Shown: piece by piece, positions 41,889 through 51,766 of the stretch
Layout: each line of letters starts with the position of its first letter
Position numbering within the stretch: the first letter of the stretch is position 1
Assembly: GCA_002049455.2 (NCBI GenBank)
Contig: KV918775.1
Coordinates: 429,713 to 493,712, forward strand
Length of the DNA stretch: 64,000 nucleotides
Direction of reading: 5' to 3'
Source of the DNA: Porphyra umbilicalis
Taxonomy: Eukaryota > Rhodophyta > Bangiophyceae > Bangiales > Bangiaceae
The notes under the pieces: model-generated
The model's database searches: none
Told to the model about the DNA's origin: nothing
Seen by the model: only the letters and a program-made list of their open reading frames with translations
Program-made: the position numbers and the translations under genes

Positions 41889-44800
41889 TTAGTCACTACC
41901 CATGTCCCCAATCGTCTTCAGCTCCTCCACTAGCGAGGACACGCGGCCATTGGATAGCCGCTGCACCACCAAAGGAGCGTGACATCCAACGAGGTGCGGC
42001 TCCTTCCCGCTGGCCTGCTCGGGCCGGTAGTGCTGATCGTCGTACTTGGTCGGCGCGCACCGCCAGCAGCAGATCGGCGCACTCGGTCCAGCTCCGTCGC
42101 CTAGCTGGTCAATGCATGCCGGGCACACGACCAAGGACATCCAGACGACAGTTCCGCAATGAGGGCACGCCGCACCGTCCACAGAGTAGTCTGTGACGAC
42201 TCCATCCTTCTCGTGGGGGAGCACCAACCCGTGACCGGCTGGTTTGATCGCGTTATCGGTAACAAACTGCTTCACAGCGTGGGGTGCCGCTTGTAAGTCC
42301 ACGACGACTGCGTTTTCTCCCTTCCAGGCTGGATGCGAATCGGTTCTCATGTACGCAAGGATGCAGTCTAGATACTCGGTCAAGAAGGAGGTCATGACTC
42401 GGAGGTCCCGTCGAAACTCTGCTGGGTCGCACGCCTCATAGGCTTTCGCATCGCCAAACCACCACTTTCCAGCAGCCAGTTTCAGGGCGCTCAGTACGAG
42501 CAGCTTCTCGAATGGAATAAGCATCCCTATCTTTCCACGCCAGCGGGCCTCATGTTCAATAGCATGCGCAAGCCAGCCAGTGCACGCAAGGTTCACTGCA
42601 GACGCTACGTTCGTTCCCGCGTTGAATCCGCTGTGCGGAACGCCGTAGCCCGTCACGACGAAGTCGCCAACTTCCATTTTGTGGAAGCCGACGCGAACGC
42701 CGTGCGCAAGGAAAAACGACGCAGGCCACAAGACTGCCTTCTCCGCTAGAAACGTCCACACGTCACCTCCTGCAGCTGCCAGAACGACAGGGTCCATGTG
42801 TTCACTGATGACGCGTACCATTTTTGGAACCTCAGACCTCGCAACAAAAAACCAGAACTTGTTCGCCCCGGACTGCAGGTAGGAAGTCGACTGCAGCAGA
42901 TGGTCCTCTACATGCCAACTAAAGTGAGACCCAACGCTTCCCGTATAGAGAAAGCTAGTGTTGATGCCTTCGTATGTGGCACAGGCACCAAGCATGCTGT
43001 GGTGGTTCAGAGTACGAGGGTTCTGCAAGCGCTCATTCGGCGGAAAGGGCTCCGGTTTGGCTGTACAGGCTCGATCGCCCAGGCTCCTGCCACACCCATC
43101 TTCGTTCGCTGGAGTCATGTCGGAGACGTAGCACACCTCTATTGGCTGGGGCTTTCCAGGACCAAGGGCTCTGGTCTCGCGCCCACCTGCAGTCACACCT
43201 CGCATCCAGGTGACCCTCGGATCATTGACGTTCTGAAGGAACTGAGGAACACCAAAGTCCTTGTATCGGGCGCGAAGAGCGGTTGTGCTCTCGCGCATCC
43301 TCTTCGTGACCTCAGCACTCGATAGCATCATCTCCCTTTCTGGCGGCATTTGATCTCGTAGCCCTTCGCGATTCACACCAGGATGCGCCTGCGTGCTACC
43401 ACCGAAGGACGCACTGACAATGGTTGGGTACTGCGGGAAAGTTTGAATCCGCACCCGGACTTTCACGCCAACTTTCCGCTTTGGCGCCGCGCATGACACA
43501 GGTCGAATACGGGGTGCTACTATTCGAAACACGTGTGCGCCAAATGTACGGATGGACGCTGTCTGCGATCGAATCAAGCCAAGCAGTCCGAGGTCCGGAA
43601 GGGTGGTTATGCAGGTGACAGGAATTGAGTGGAACTTCGTGCCACCGTGCTCGGCAGTCTGCGGCTCCACCACCGACTCATCGTGTTGCAGCCGCGCCAG
43701 TGCATGCAGACCCCCTTCACCACTGCCTCCAGCACCACCGTGCGCCACCCGCCCACCCCTTAGGCCGCCACCTTCACCAACAGGCCGACAGCGTGCGTCG
43801 CCTTGACGTTGACCTTGACCATCCCGTCCAGCATCAGCACAACGACGAGCATCACGTGCGACCCCGTCGTCAGCGACCTCGTCGACATCGCCACCTTCAC
43901 CAACAGGCCGACGGTGTGCGCCGCCTTGACGTTGACCTTGACCACCCCGTCCAGCATCAGCGCCACGATGAGCACCACGTGCAACGTCGTCGTCACGGCC
44001 ACCTCGATCATCGGGGCGACCGTGACCGCCGCCTTTTCCATGACCTTGACTACCTTGTGCACCATCACCTCCACGGCCAGCTTCACCTGCGGCCTCATTG
44101 TCACCGCCGCCTCGTTCGTAGGGCCGACGGAGACCTCCGCCTTGGCATTGATCATCACGATCACGTCCTGCTGCACCACCAGGTACCTCATCGTCATCAA
44201 CATCGTCATGATACCCCACTCGACTACCAGGCTGACGGCGTCTGCCACCTTGTTCTTGAATGTGTCCAACTCGGCCACCGTCGCCATTACGGCAGACGCC
44301 ACCTGCCACTGCATCGTGACCACCAACTCGACCATCAGGGCGACGGCGTCCGCCGCCTCGACCGGCACCTTGACGATCTCGTCCACCGTTAGCGCCACGA
44401 CCGGCACCATCTGCGACCCCATCGTCTCTGCCAACTAGACCATCAGCGCGACCGCGACCGCCGCCTTGCGCTGAACCGTGACCACGACGGCCACCGTCGC
44501 CACTACCACCGGCGCCACCTGCCTCATCAACGTGGCTACCATCGCGACCACCAGACTGACGGCAATCGCTGCCCGCACCTTGACGTGCAACACCCCGTCC
44601 GCCATCATCACCACAACCAGCAAAAGCGGCAACTTGATCGTCTCCGCCAACTCGCCCGTCGGCGCGACCGCGACCGCTGCTTTGAACTGGACCGTGACCA
44701 CGACGGCCACCGTCGCCAATACGGCCGGCACCACCTGCCACTGCATCGTGACCACCAACTTGAGCATCAGGCCCACAGCGCCCGCCGCCACGAGCGGCGC

Positions 44801-47800
44801 CTTGACCATCTCGTTTATCAATAACGCCATGACCCGCACCAATTAAGACTCCACCGTCGCCGCCAACTCGCCCATCAGCACGACCGCGACCGCCGCCTTG
44901 TGCTGGATCGTGACATTGACGGCCACCGTCGCCACCAACACCGGCGCCACCTACCTCATCAACGTGGCGACCAACGCGACCACCAACCTGATGGCCATCG
45001 CCGCCCGCACCTTGACGCGCAAAACCCCGTCCGCCATCATCACGACGACCAGCACGAACAGCGGCTTGGTCGTCTCCGCCAACGCGCCCGTCAGCCCGAC
45101 CGCGACCGCCGCCTTGACCTGGACCGTGACCACCTCGGCCACCGTCGCCAATACGGCCGGCACCACCTGCCACTGCATCGTGGCCACGAACTTGATCATC
45201 AGGCCCACAGCGCCCGCCGCCTCGAGCGAAACCTTGACCATCTCGTTCATCAAAAGCGCCATGACCCGCACCAATTAAGACTCCACCGTCGCCGCCAACT
45301 CGCCCATCAGCACGACCGCGACCGCCGCCTTGTGCTGGACCGTGACCACGATGGCCACCGTCGCCACCACCACCGGCGCCACCTGCCTCATCAACGTGGC
45401 TACCAACGCGACCACCAACCTGATGGCAATCGCCGCCCGCACCTTGACGCGCAAAACCCCGTCCGCCATCATTACGACGACCAGCACGAACGGCGACTTG
45501 GTCGTCTCCGCCAACGCGCCCGTCAGCCCGACCGCGACCGCCGCCTTGACCTGGACCGGAACCACCTCGGCCACCGTCGCCAACACGGCCGGCACTACCT
45601 GCCACTGCATCGTGACCACCAACTTGAGCATCAGGCCCACAGCGCCCGCCGCCTCGAGCGGCACCTTGACCATCTCGTTCATCAAAAGCGCCATGACCCG
45701 CACCAATTAAGACTTCACCGTCGCCGCCAACTCGCCCATCAGCACGACCGCGACTGCCGCCTCGCGCTGGACCGTGACCACGATGGCCACCGTCGCCACC
45801 ACCACCGGCGCCACCTGCCTCATCAACGTGGCTACCAACGTGACCACCAAACTGATGGCAATCGCCGCCCGCACCTCGACGCGCAAAAGCCCGTCCGCCA
45901 TCATCACCACGACCAGCAAAAGCGGCAACTTGATCGTCTCCGCCAACTCGCCCGTCGGCGCGACCGCGACCGCTGCTTTGAACTGGACCGTGACCACGAC
46001 GGCCACCGTCGCCAATACGGCCGGCACCACCTGCCACTGCATCGTGACCACCAACTTGAGCATCAGGCCCACAGCGCCCGCCGCCTCGAGCGGCACCTTG
46101 ACCATCTCTTCGATCATAAGCGCCACGACCCGCACCACCTACGACTCCATCGTCGCCTCCAACTCGCCCGTCAGCGCGACCGCGACCGCTGCCTCGACCT
46201 GGACCGAAAACACGACGGCCACCGTCGCCACCTGCCTCATCAACGTGGCTATCAACACGAACACCAGACTGACGGCAATCTCCGCCCGCAGCTTGACGTG
46301 CAACACCCCGACCGCCATCATCACCACGACCAGCACGAGCGGCAACTTGATCGTCTCCGCCAACTCGCCCGTCAGCGCGACCGCGACCGCCGCCTTGATC
46401 TGGACCGTGACCACGACGGCCACCGTCGCCACCACCACCGGCGCCACCTGCCTCATCAACGAGGCTACCAACGCGACCACCAAGCTGATGGCAATCGCCG
46501 CCCGCACCTTGACTTGCAACACCCCGTCCGCCATCATCACCACGACCAGCACGAACGGCGACTTGACCGTCTCCGCCAACATGCCCATCAGATCGACCGT
46601 GACTGCCACCTTGACCTCTGCTACCCCGTCCACCGTCAGCGCCCAGACGAGCTGGGACTTGATCACCTGCGCCGAAACGAGCATCAGGCCGCCGTTGGCC
46701 ACCGCTTTGGCCTCGACGTTGGCTATGGTCAGTATGGCGTCCGCCGCTGGCAGCACCTGCTCGTCGACCGCCTCTGCCACTGCTACCGCCACTACCACCA
46801 GATCCGCCGCGGCGGCTGCGTCCCTTACTGTGTCGTGCGTCCCGCCCCGATCCTGGCCTCTCGTCGTCGTCGTCATGGCTACCGTCGCGGTCGCCCATAT
46901 GAGCATCTCGGCAAGAGCTACCGCCGCAATCGCTATCGTCGGGGTTGTCAGCAGCGCGTCCACTCAAAATCGCATCAGCCTGCTCTTCCTCCTTGAGCTG
47001 GTCATGCACAGGGTAATGAGCCACGAGCAGGTGCCGGAGGCGATGACGGAAGTCAGGGGCGTATGCCGCCTGCTGCCACTTGGAAGAGTGCGGGTCCAAG
47101 AAATCTCGCCTGCTAGCGTCGTTGGGTGCGCCGAACAGAAGAGCGACGTACGCCAGGAGGTTGTCGGATGTCTCGCGCGCGTCGCTCCGCCGCGGCGCAA
47201 TGACCGACACAGGCAGCATAGTTCTCAAGTTGCTCTCAACGCGGAAGCAATAGTCCGTGTCGATGGAGTGAACCTGCGCCACAACGACGGCCAGCATCTT
47301 GATGAACCCCTGCAGCACACACTCATTCCAGCCCCCATCCCCCTCGCCAACTCCAGAGGTGTCTATGACCACTATCGCGCCGTTGGCCGAGTTCAGGACC
47401 TCGGCGGCGTCCGTCTCACGCCGCATGTAGCGCACTAACACCGGCAAAACTTGGTCCAAGTCTCTCAGGACCACCCCCCACCACACGTTGCCGGAACGCA
47501 CAGGCATCACCGTCATTCCTCCGCTCAGAACCATGCCGTCCCTAATCGCCTTGCTCCCAAGGCGCACACCCCACGACTTGCCAGCCGCGGCGCCGACGAA
47601 CGCGTCAGCAGTCATGGAAGACAAGACACGGGCGCCGCCACGCGATCGCGACGTGACCGCCCGGGAGAGGAACCAAAAGAAGACACCATCGACAACCCGC
47701 TGGGACAATGAGCTCCTGCCACGAACAGACTGAGCGTCTCCACTCGAAAGCTCAACGCGGCGCTCGGCATTGCGGGGAAAGAGCCACGGCCCCTCCGAGG

Positions 47801-49052
47801 CAGAAGCGTTGGGCCCTGTATGCTCACCCGAGGCGTCAGCACGCTCCGCAGTCCGCTGCAGCTCTGGTCGAGGGTAACCTTCACCGCGGTGGCGCTTGGT
47901 CGGCGACGAAATAGGCGCCGGGGTCGTCGACGGCGAATCGTTGAGTTGCGGGGGCCGGGGTCGGCGAGATGGCGCGAGCCGGTTAGGTGGTGATCCCACC
48001 GGTGGAAGCGGCGGGCGTGGCGCGGGGCGGCATCCTCCATCGCATGCATGTGCAAGGAGGCCCTGGAGGAGAAATCGAGCCGCCTGCGAAACAGAGCCCC
48101 CACCTTGCAGCATGCTTACAGAGCCTAGCATCGTCGAATCAAGACCCACCACGTTGCCACACCCCGCCGAGCAGTCCCGCATAACTTTCAATCGCGAATC
48201 GTCTGGCAGGAAGCTCGGGCCAGCAAACTCGAGCGCAGCAACGGCCATTGTCAGTTGCCCGGGAGATAGCCCGCCGACGGAGCCAATCAGCGTTCCACGA
48301 GCCCCTTGGATGACCGAGGCAAACGGAGATGCGATGGACGGTGGAGCAGGGCCCGATCCAATCGCGTGCTCGGTTCGAGCAGAAGCTCGTTCCGACACCA
48401 ACAGGCCGGCGTGACGAGCGTGATCTCTCACCCCACCCGATGCCGCGACCGCCGCAGCAAAGCGTGGCCATTGCGGCACCCGCGCTTCAGACCCGGCGGG
48501 GTCACGCGCTCGGAGGGAAGCGTTGGGCCCTTGCACCACATCTGATGCCGCTTGGCCGCGCGACGGCCCGTCAGTGCGGCTGCTCTTTCTTGATTGTCGA
48601 TCTTGGAGGCCTGATCGGGCCCCGTCCAGTCCGCGCCGGTTGGGGAGACGGATCAGCGTGCCACCGCCGCCACGCACGCTGGCATCGACCGTGCGGCCAA
48701 TGGCGCCACGAACAGCGCCGCCTGGCTCAAACAGCCGGGGCCCGGAGTCACCGCTCCGAGGCGCGTGCAAATCCGCGTCTCGACCCGGGGCTTGCAATGC
48801 GTCGGCGGCTGCTGCAGCCGCCTGGGCCATCCGAAGCGCCTCAGCGGCGATACGTGCGGCGTGCACCTGTGCTCGGGCGAATCGGCGCCGCTGGCCACGG
48901 GCATAGTTGGCCCCCCGCCCAGCCGTCTCGTCCGATCCGCTCATTACGCCGTTGTCGCCGATCTCATCAGAGTGGGCCCCGTCTTTTGTCATGGTCGGTG
49001 GCACGCTGCGGCGTCGGCGCCGTGCCAATGCTCTCTTAAAGGCACGCGGCAC
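41889..49052 (-). CDS. Giant transposon-borne JmjC dioxygenase protein with repeat array
   Basis: One uninterrupted frame of 2387 residues starting MPRAFKRALARRRRR. Order: (1) basic, Ala-rich N-terminus; (2) about 450-685, a globular region resembling a C48/Ulp1 peptidase with altered catalytic positions; (3) about 690-1770, roughly thirty 36-residue Gly/Asp/Arg-rich repeats; (4) a linker region; (5) a JmjC domain, about 2016-2180. In the JmjC domain, FSWHVEDHLLQSTSYLQSG gives iron ligands H2047 and E2049, K2065 in GANKFWFF is the 2-oxoglutarate lysine at the same +18 spacing as in KDM4, and VPHSGFNAGTN gives the third ligand H2140. (6) A Cys/His cluster (CPHCG, CPAC, CCWRC, GCH; about 2296-2342) resembles the zinc finger after the JmjC domain in KDM5 proteins. 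All iron and co-substrate residues are present, so a working histone-lysine demethylase or protein hydroxylase is likely. The Asn that helps bind 2-oxoglutarate in KDM4 is Ser here. Confidence 0.8.
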   Translation of the reverse strand: MPRAFKRALARRRRRSVPPTMTKDGAHSDEIGDNGVMSGSDETAGRGANYARGQRRRFARAQVHAARIAAEALRMAQAAAAAADALQAPGRDADLHAPRSGDSGPRLFEPGGAVRGAIGRTVDASVRGGGGTLIRLPNRRGLDGARSGLQDRQSRKSSRTDGPSRGQAASDVVQGPNASLRARDPAGSEARVPQWPRFAAAVAASGGVRDHARHAGLLVSERASARTEHAIGSGPAPPSIASPFASVIQGARGTLIGSVGGLSPGQLTMAVAALEFAGPSFLPDDSRLKVMRDCSAGCGNVVGLDSTMLGSVSMLQGGGSVSQAARFLLQGLLAHACDGGCRPAPRPPLPPVGSPPNRLAPSRRPRPPQLNDSPSTTPAPISSPTKRHRGEGYPRPELQRTAERADASGEHTGPNASASEGPWLFPRNAERRVELSSGDAQSVRGRSSLSQRVVDGVFFWFLSRAVTSRSRGGARVLSSMTADAFVGAAAGKSWGVRLGSKAIRDGMVLSGGMTVMPVRSGNVWWGVVLRDLDQVLPVLVRYMRRETDAAEVLNSANGAIVVIDTSGVGEGDGGWNECVLQGFIKMLAVVVAQVHSIDTDYCFRVESNLRTMLPVSVIAPRRSDARETSDNLLAYVALLFGAPNDASRRDFLDPHSSKWQQAAYAPDFRHRLRHLLVAHYPVHDQLKEEEQADAILSGRAADNPDDSDCGGSSCRDAHMGDRDGSHDDDDERPGSGRDARHSKGRSRRGGSGGSGGSSGRGGRRAGAASGGRHTDHSQRRGQSGGQRRPDARFGAGDQVPARLGADGGRGSRGQGGSHGRSDGHVGGDGQVAVRAGRGDDGGRGVASQGAGGDCHQLGGRVGSLVDEAGGAGGGGDGGRRGHGPDQGGGRGRADGRVGGDDQVAARAGRGDDGGRGVARQAAGGDCRQSGVRVDSHVDEAGGDGGRRVFGPGRGSGRGRADGRVGGDDGVVGGAGRGAYDRRDGQGAARGGGRCGPDAQVGGHDAVAGGAGRIGDGGRRGHGPVQSSGRGRADGRVGGDDQVAAFAGRGDDGGRAFARRGAGGDCHQFGGHVGSHVDEAGGAGGGGDGGHRGHGPARGGSRGRADGRVGGDGEVLIGAGHGAFDERDGQGAARGGGRCGPDAQVGGHDAVAGSAGRVGDGGRGGSGPGQGGGRGRADGRVGGDDQVAVRAGRRNDGGRGFARQGAGGDCHQVGGRVGSHVDEAGGAGGGGDGGHRGHGPAQGGGRGRADGRVGGDGGVLIGAGHGAFDERDGQGFARGGGRCGPDDQVRGHDAVAGGAGRIGDGGRGGHGPGQGGGRGRADGRVGGDDQAAVRAGRRDDGGRGFARQGAGGDGHQVGGRVGRHVDEVGGAGVGGDGGRQCHDPAQGGGRGRADGRVGGDGGVLIGAGHGVIDKRDGQGAARGGGRCGPDAQVGGHDAVAGGAGRIGDGGRRGHGPVQSSGRGRADGRVGGDDQVAAFAGCGDDGGRGVARQGAGSDCRQSGGRDGSHVDEAGGAGGSGDGGRRGHGSAQGGGRGRADGLVGRDDGVADGAGRGANGGRDRQGAGRGGGRRRPDGRVGGHDAVAGGVCRNGDGGRVGHIQEQGGRRRQPGSRVGYHDDVDDDEVPGGAAGRDRDDQCQGGGLRRPYERGGGDNEAAGEAGRGGDGAQGSQGHGKGGGHGRPDDRGGRDDDVARGAHRGADAGRGGQGQRQGGAHRRPVGEGGDVDEVADDGVARDARRCADAGRDGQGQRQGDARCRPVGEGGGLRGGRVAHGGAGGSGEGGLHALARLQHDESVVEPQTAEHGGTKFHSIPVTCITTLPDLGLLGLIRSQTASIRTFGAHVFRIVAPRIRPVSCAAPKRKVGVKVRVRIQTFPQYPTIVSASFGGSTQAHPGVNREGLRDQMPPEREMMLSSAEVTKRMRESTTALRARYKDFGVPQFLQNVNDPRVTWMRGVTAGGRETRALGPGKPQPIEVCYVSDMTPANEDGCGRSLGDRACTAKPEPFPPNERLQNPRTLNHHSMLGACATYEGINTSFLYTGSVGSHFSWHVEDHLLQSTSYLQSGANKFWFFVARSEVPKMVRVISEHMDPVVLAAAGGDVWTFLAEKAVLWPASFFLAHGVRVGFHKMEVGDFVVTGYGVPHSGFNAGTNVASAVNLACTGWLAHAIEHEARWRGKIGMLIPFEKLLVLSALKLAAGKWWFGDAKAYEACDPAEFRRDLRVMTSFLTEYLDCILAYMRTDSHPAWKGENAVVVDLQAAPHAVKQFVTDNAIKPAGHGLVLPHEKDGVVTDYSVDGAACPHCGTVVWMSLVVCPACIDQLGDGAGPSAPICCWRCAPTKYDDQHYRPEQASGKEPHLVGCHAPLVVQRLSNGRVSSLVEELKTIGDMGSD
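43740..46975 (-). repeat. 108-bp coding minisatellite with 432-bp higher-order period
   Basis: About thirty tandem units of 36 codons inside the JmjC gene. Four distinct units form a 144-codon (432-bp) higher-order block. Their starts in one block are GGHDAVAGGAGRIGDGG, GGDDQVAAFAGRGDDGG, GSHVDEAGGAGGGGDGG and GGDGEVLIGAGHGAFDE. Adjacent 432-bp blocks (for example 45275-45706 and 45707-46138) are nearly identical, while the four units within a block differ more. The block structure implies recent amplification of a whole block. Frames on the opposite strand stay open for long distances. Confidence 0.9.
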
Positions 49053-50685
49053 GCAGACAGCCTAACCAAAAGAGGGATGCACGGCCCTGCCCGACAGAGG
49101 GACGGGCCGTGGCCCAGCCGGCGCGCCCCGAAGGTGGCCGACACCAATTCACACTGGGGCCGCCTGTCCACAGAGGCGGCCCAAACAGTGTCCAGAGGCC
49201 GCCTGTCGGCAGAGGCGGCCCACAGGCGACGACGGCGGTCGGCCGCGTGAGCGGGACGCGCCTGTCGACGGCAGGGATGCGCGGCCCTGCCCGCCAGAGG
49301 GGCGGGCCACGATCCAGCCGGCACGCCCCGGAGGTGGCCGACTCCGATTCACACCGGGGCCGCCTGTCCACAGAGGCGGCCCAAACAGTGTCCAGGGGCC
49401 GCCTGTCGGTAGAGGCGGCCCACAGGCGACGACGGCGGTCGGCCGCGTGAGCAGGACGCGCCTGTCGACGGCGTGGATGCGCGACCCAGCCCGACAGAGG
49501 GGCGGGCCACGATCCAGCCGGCACGCCCCGAAGGTGGCCGACTCCGATTCACACCGGGGCCGCCTGTCCACAGAGGCGGCCCAACCAGTGTCCAGGGGCC
49601 GCCTGTCGGCAGAGGCGGCCCACAGGCGACGACGGCGGTCGGCCGCGTGAGCGGGACGCGCCTTTCGACGGCGTGGATGCGCGGCCCTGCCCGACAGAGG
49701 GGCGGGCCGCGATCCGGCTGGCCTCCACGTAGTGGCCAGCGAGTAAACAATGATCGCGCCGCACTGGGGGTATGATATCACGCGACTGGGTGGAGCTAGA
49801 AAGGATCGAGCGAGAGGGGATCGTGGAGGTGTCTCAGGATGCGACAGCGAGAGAAAATGGATCGAACAGCGCGTGTGCGAGATAAAAGTGGTGTGCAAAA
49901 CAGTGACGACGAAGGGGGAGGTCTAACGACGGTGACGGGGAAGCACGGACTGGGCGCCACGCACCGCTCGGCGAGCGCCTGTTCACGAATGAAACACCCG
50001 CCCTGCCCGCACCCGCACAGCGCGCGCGCAGCGAGCCCCTCCCTGCGGCGCTTCCTAGCGACCCTCAAATGTGTGGCTCCGCGAGATTCGCCCTCGGCAT
50101 GGACGGGGACGACGGCTGAATCGAGATCACTCGTCGGCCGCTATTCAGAGGCCGGAAAACGGCATATCTCCCCGCGAAATTTTAAACAATGGAGTAATTT
50201 GTGAGCCTCGCGAAGGACCAGCTGAAGAAGTTTACCTAGAAGTACTGCTCAAGCGCATAGCGCGGAATGAAGGCTCTGATTTGCTCATCTGTAGCCATCG
50301 GGGGTCCTCCCTTGCTCTCGGCACAGCGGCTGTCTCCGAGACTGTGGCGTAGTCGGTCTCGACCAATGGTCGCCAAGGAACGTACTTACTGCAAGAGGGC
50401 ACTGTGGGGCGTGGCTGGTGAAATTTCATCGGTCTGATGTGCAATCCGAGGCCGCCCGGATACTTCGGAGGTGCACGCAGGTGCAGGTGGAGGTGCGCGA
50501 ACGCAGTTACCGCGTTTTGAGCGCACCGCATGTGGTATGCTCTGATGCACGCGCTTGCCAATCCTTTACGGGCACCAGTTGTCCTGTTTGGCTCTGTGGA
50601 CTGCCGTGGCTATCTGGAGCTGAACGCTTTGCCCTTCATCCAGTGAGACGCTATTGCAGCCATCCGCTTGAGTACGAACGCGACG
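49053..50685. other. Upstream region of the JmjC gene and third transposon gene
   Basis: Starts with the 200-bp tandem repeats described separately. The rest (49760-50685) has lower GC and no clear gene. An additional upstream exon of the next gene is possible (for example around 50418-50685), but no junction is convincing. Confidence 0.4.
49073..49720. repeat. 200-bp tandem repeat array directly upstream of the JmjC gene
   Basis: About 3.2 units with an exact 200-bp period; the word GGCCGCGTGAGC recurs at 49241, 49441 and 49641. Each unit contains AGAGGCGGCCCA and CCGCCTGTC words and is far more GC-rich than the sequence beyond it. The array begins about 20 bp from the start codon of the JmjC gene. 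Confidence 0.9.
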
Positions 50686-51766
50686 ATGGTTGAATTTGAC
50701 GTCGAAGACGACACCGGCACGCCGCATGGCTCACCGGGTGCCAGCTCACCTGCTGTCGATGCTGCCTTTTTCTTGAGTGTATGGAGCTCTCACGGGGTCC
50801 GTTCTTGAGTGCTGTTGGATACGGAGCAGGTGGCTGCATGTGGTCATGCGATGCGCTGTCGTTGCTGAGCAACGTCACAAGGCGCGCTGCATCGACGTAT
50901 GACCTAACTTAGAAGCTCGCTTATGGCTGGTTGTGCGTACGCGACGGTGTCGCCTCATTCCCCTTCCATGCTTACGTGCTGGTTGAGCTTGTCTCCTGTA
51001 GGATGAGGTTAGCCGCCTGTTCACCAGGTACGGCCAAGCTATGCTCAAGAAGATACGAAATGGATCTGTGAACCCTGGTCTGAATGGCAGCGCAGCTGAC
51101 TCGCCTGAACATGACTGCCTGTCGTGGCTCGCCCCGACGGGACAACTGGAAGGCCCCAATCGAGACTGCACTCGCCCCCTGCGCGCTGTTGTGAACAAGG
51201 CGGTTGAGAAGTGCGTCGGAAAGATTGACCACGGCGCGAACGGATGGTCCCAGAAACGGCGTGAAGTGCGAGCTGCGCTGAGAAAGGGTCTACGAACACG
51301 ATGCAATCGCCGACGCGCATCGGCCCGACTGCTTGCCTATCGTACCCTGGGGGTATACATGGACGCTGACGTGAAAGAGGCCACCTTAGAACGCGTTGTT
51401 TTGGCCCACGGCGTGAACGACACCGCTCCAGTCCCGCAGCCTGCTGCCCTGGCCAGTGGAAGCAACATTGGGTACCGCCTGAAACTGCAGGACGGCAGTC
51501 AGGAAATGGAGCGAGCGCTGGACATGAATGGAGCTGCCGGTTCTATAGTAGGGGAGCTCCTGTTGTTGGACCCGAGCGAGGTGTGGACATCTGTGCGTGA
51601 AGGTGCTGCGGCTTGCTTAAAGAAATATGTGGACGACGCCGCGTACCCCAAGTTTTTACGCCCTGAGAGCGCTGAGGCTCGCAAGGGCGTCGTACGCTGC
51701 ATGCGCGATGAGCTCAAAGACCTGAAGGCCGGTGACATTGATCTATCTGACGAAGACTCAGACTAA
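50686..51766 (+). CDS. Third transposon-associated protein, unknown function, two exons
   Basis: Exon 1 is 50686-50778 (MVEFDVEDDTGTPHGSPGAS), exon 2 is 51002-51766. The intron starts GTATGG and ends CTCCTGTAG, phase 0, joining AAFFLS to DEVSRLFTRYGQAMLKKIR. The total is about 285 residues. The middle is basic (QKRREVRAALRKGLRTRCNR), suggesting nucleic-acid binding, then comes a helical part (DPSEVWTSVREGAAACLKKY). The end is acidic (AGDIDLSDEDSD). No family is recognised. Base composition resembles the two neighbouring transposon genes rather than the host genes. It may be an accessory DNA-binding or regulatory protein of the element; this is inference. Confidence 0.55.

Noticed and set aside
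43800..47000. CRISPR-like array
   Set aside because: The repeats are contiguous and coding with no unique spacers, in a eukaryotic context.
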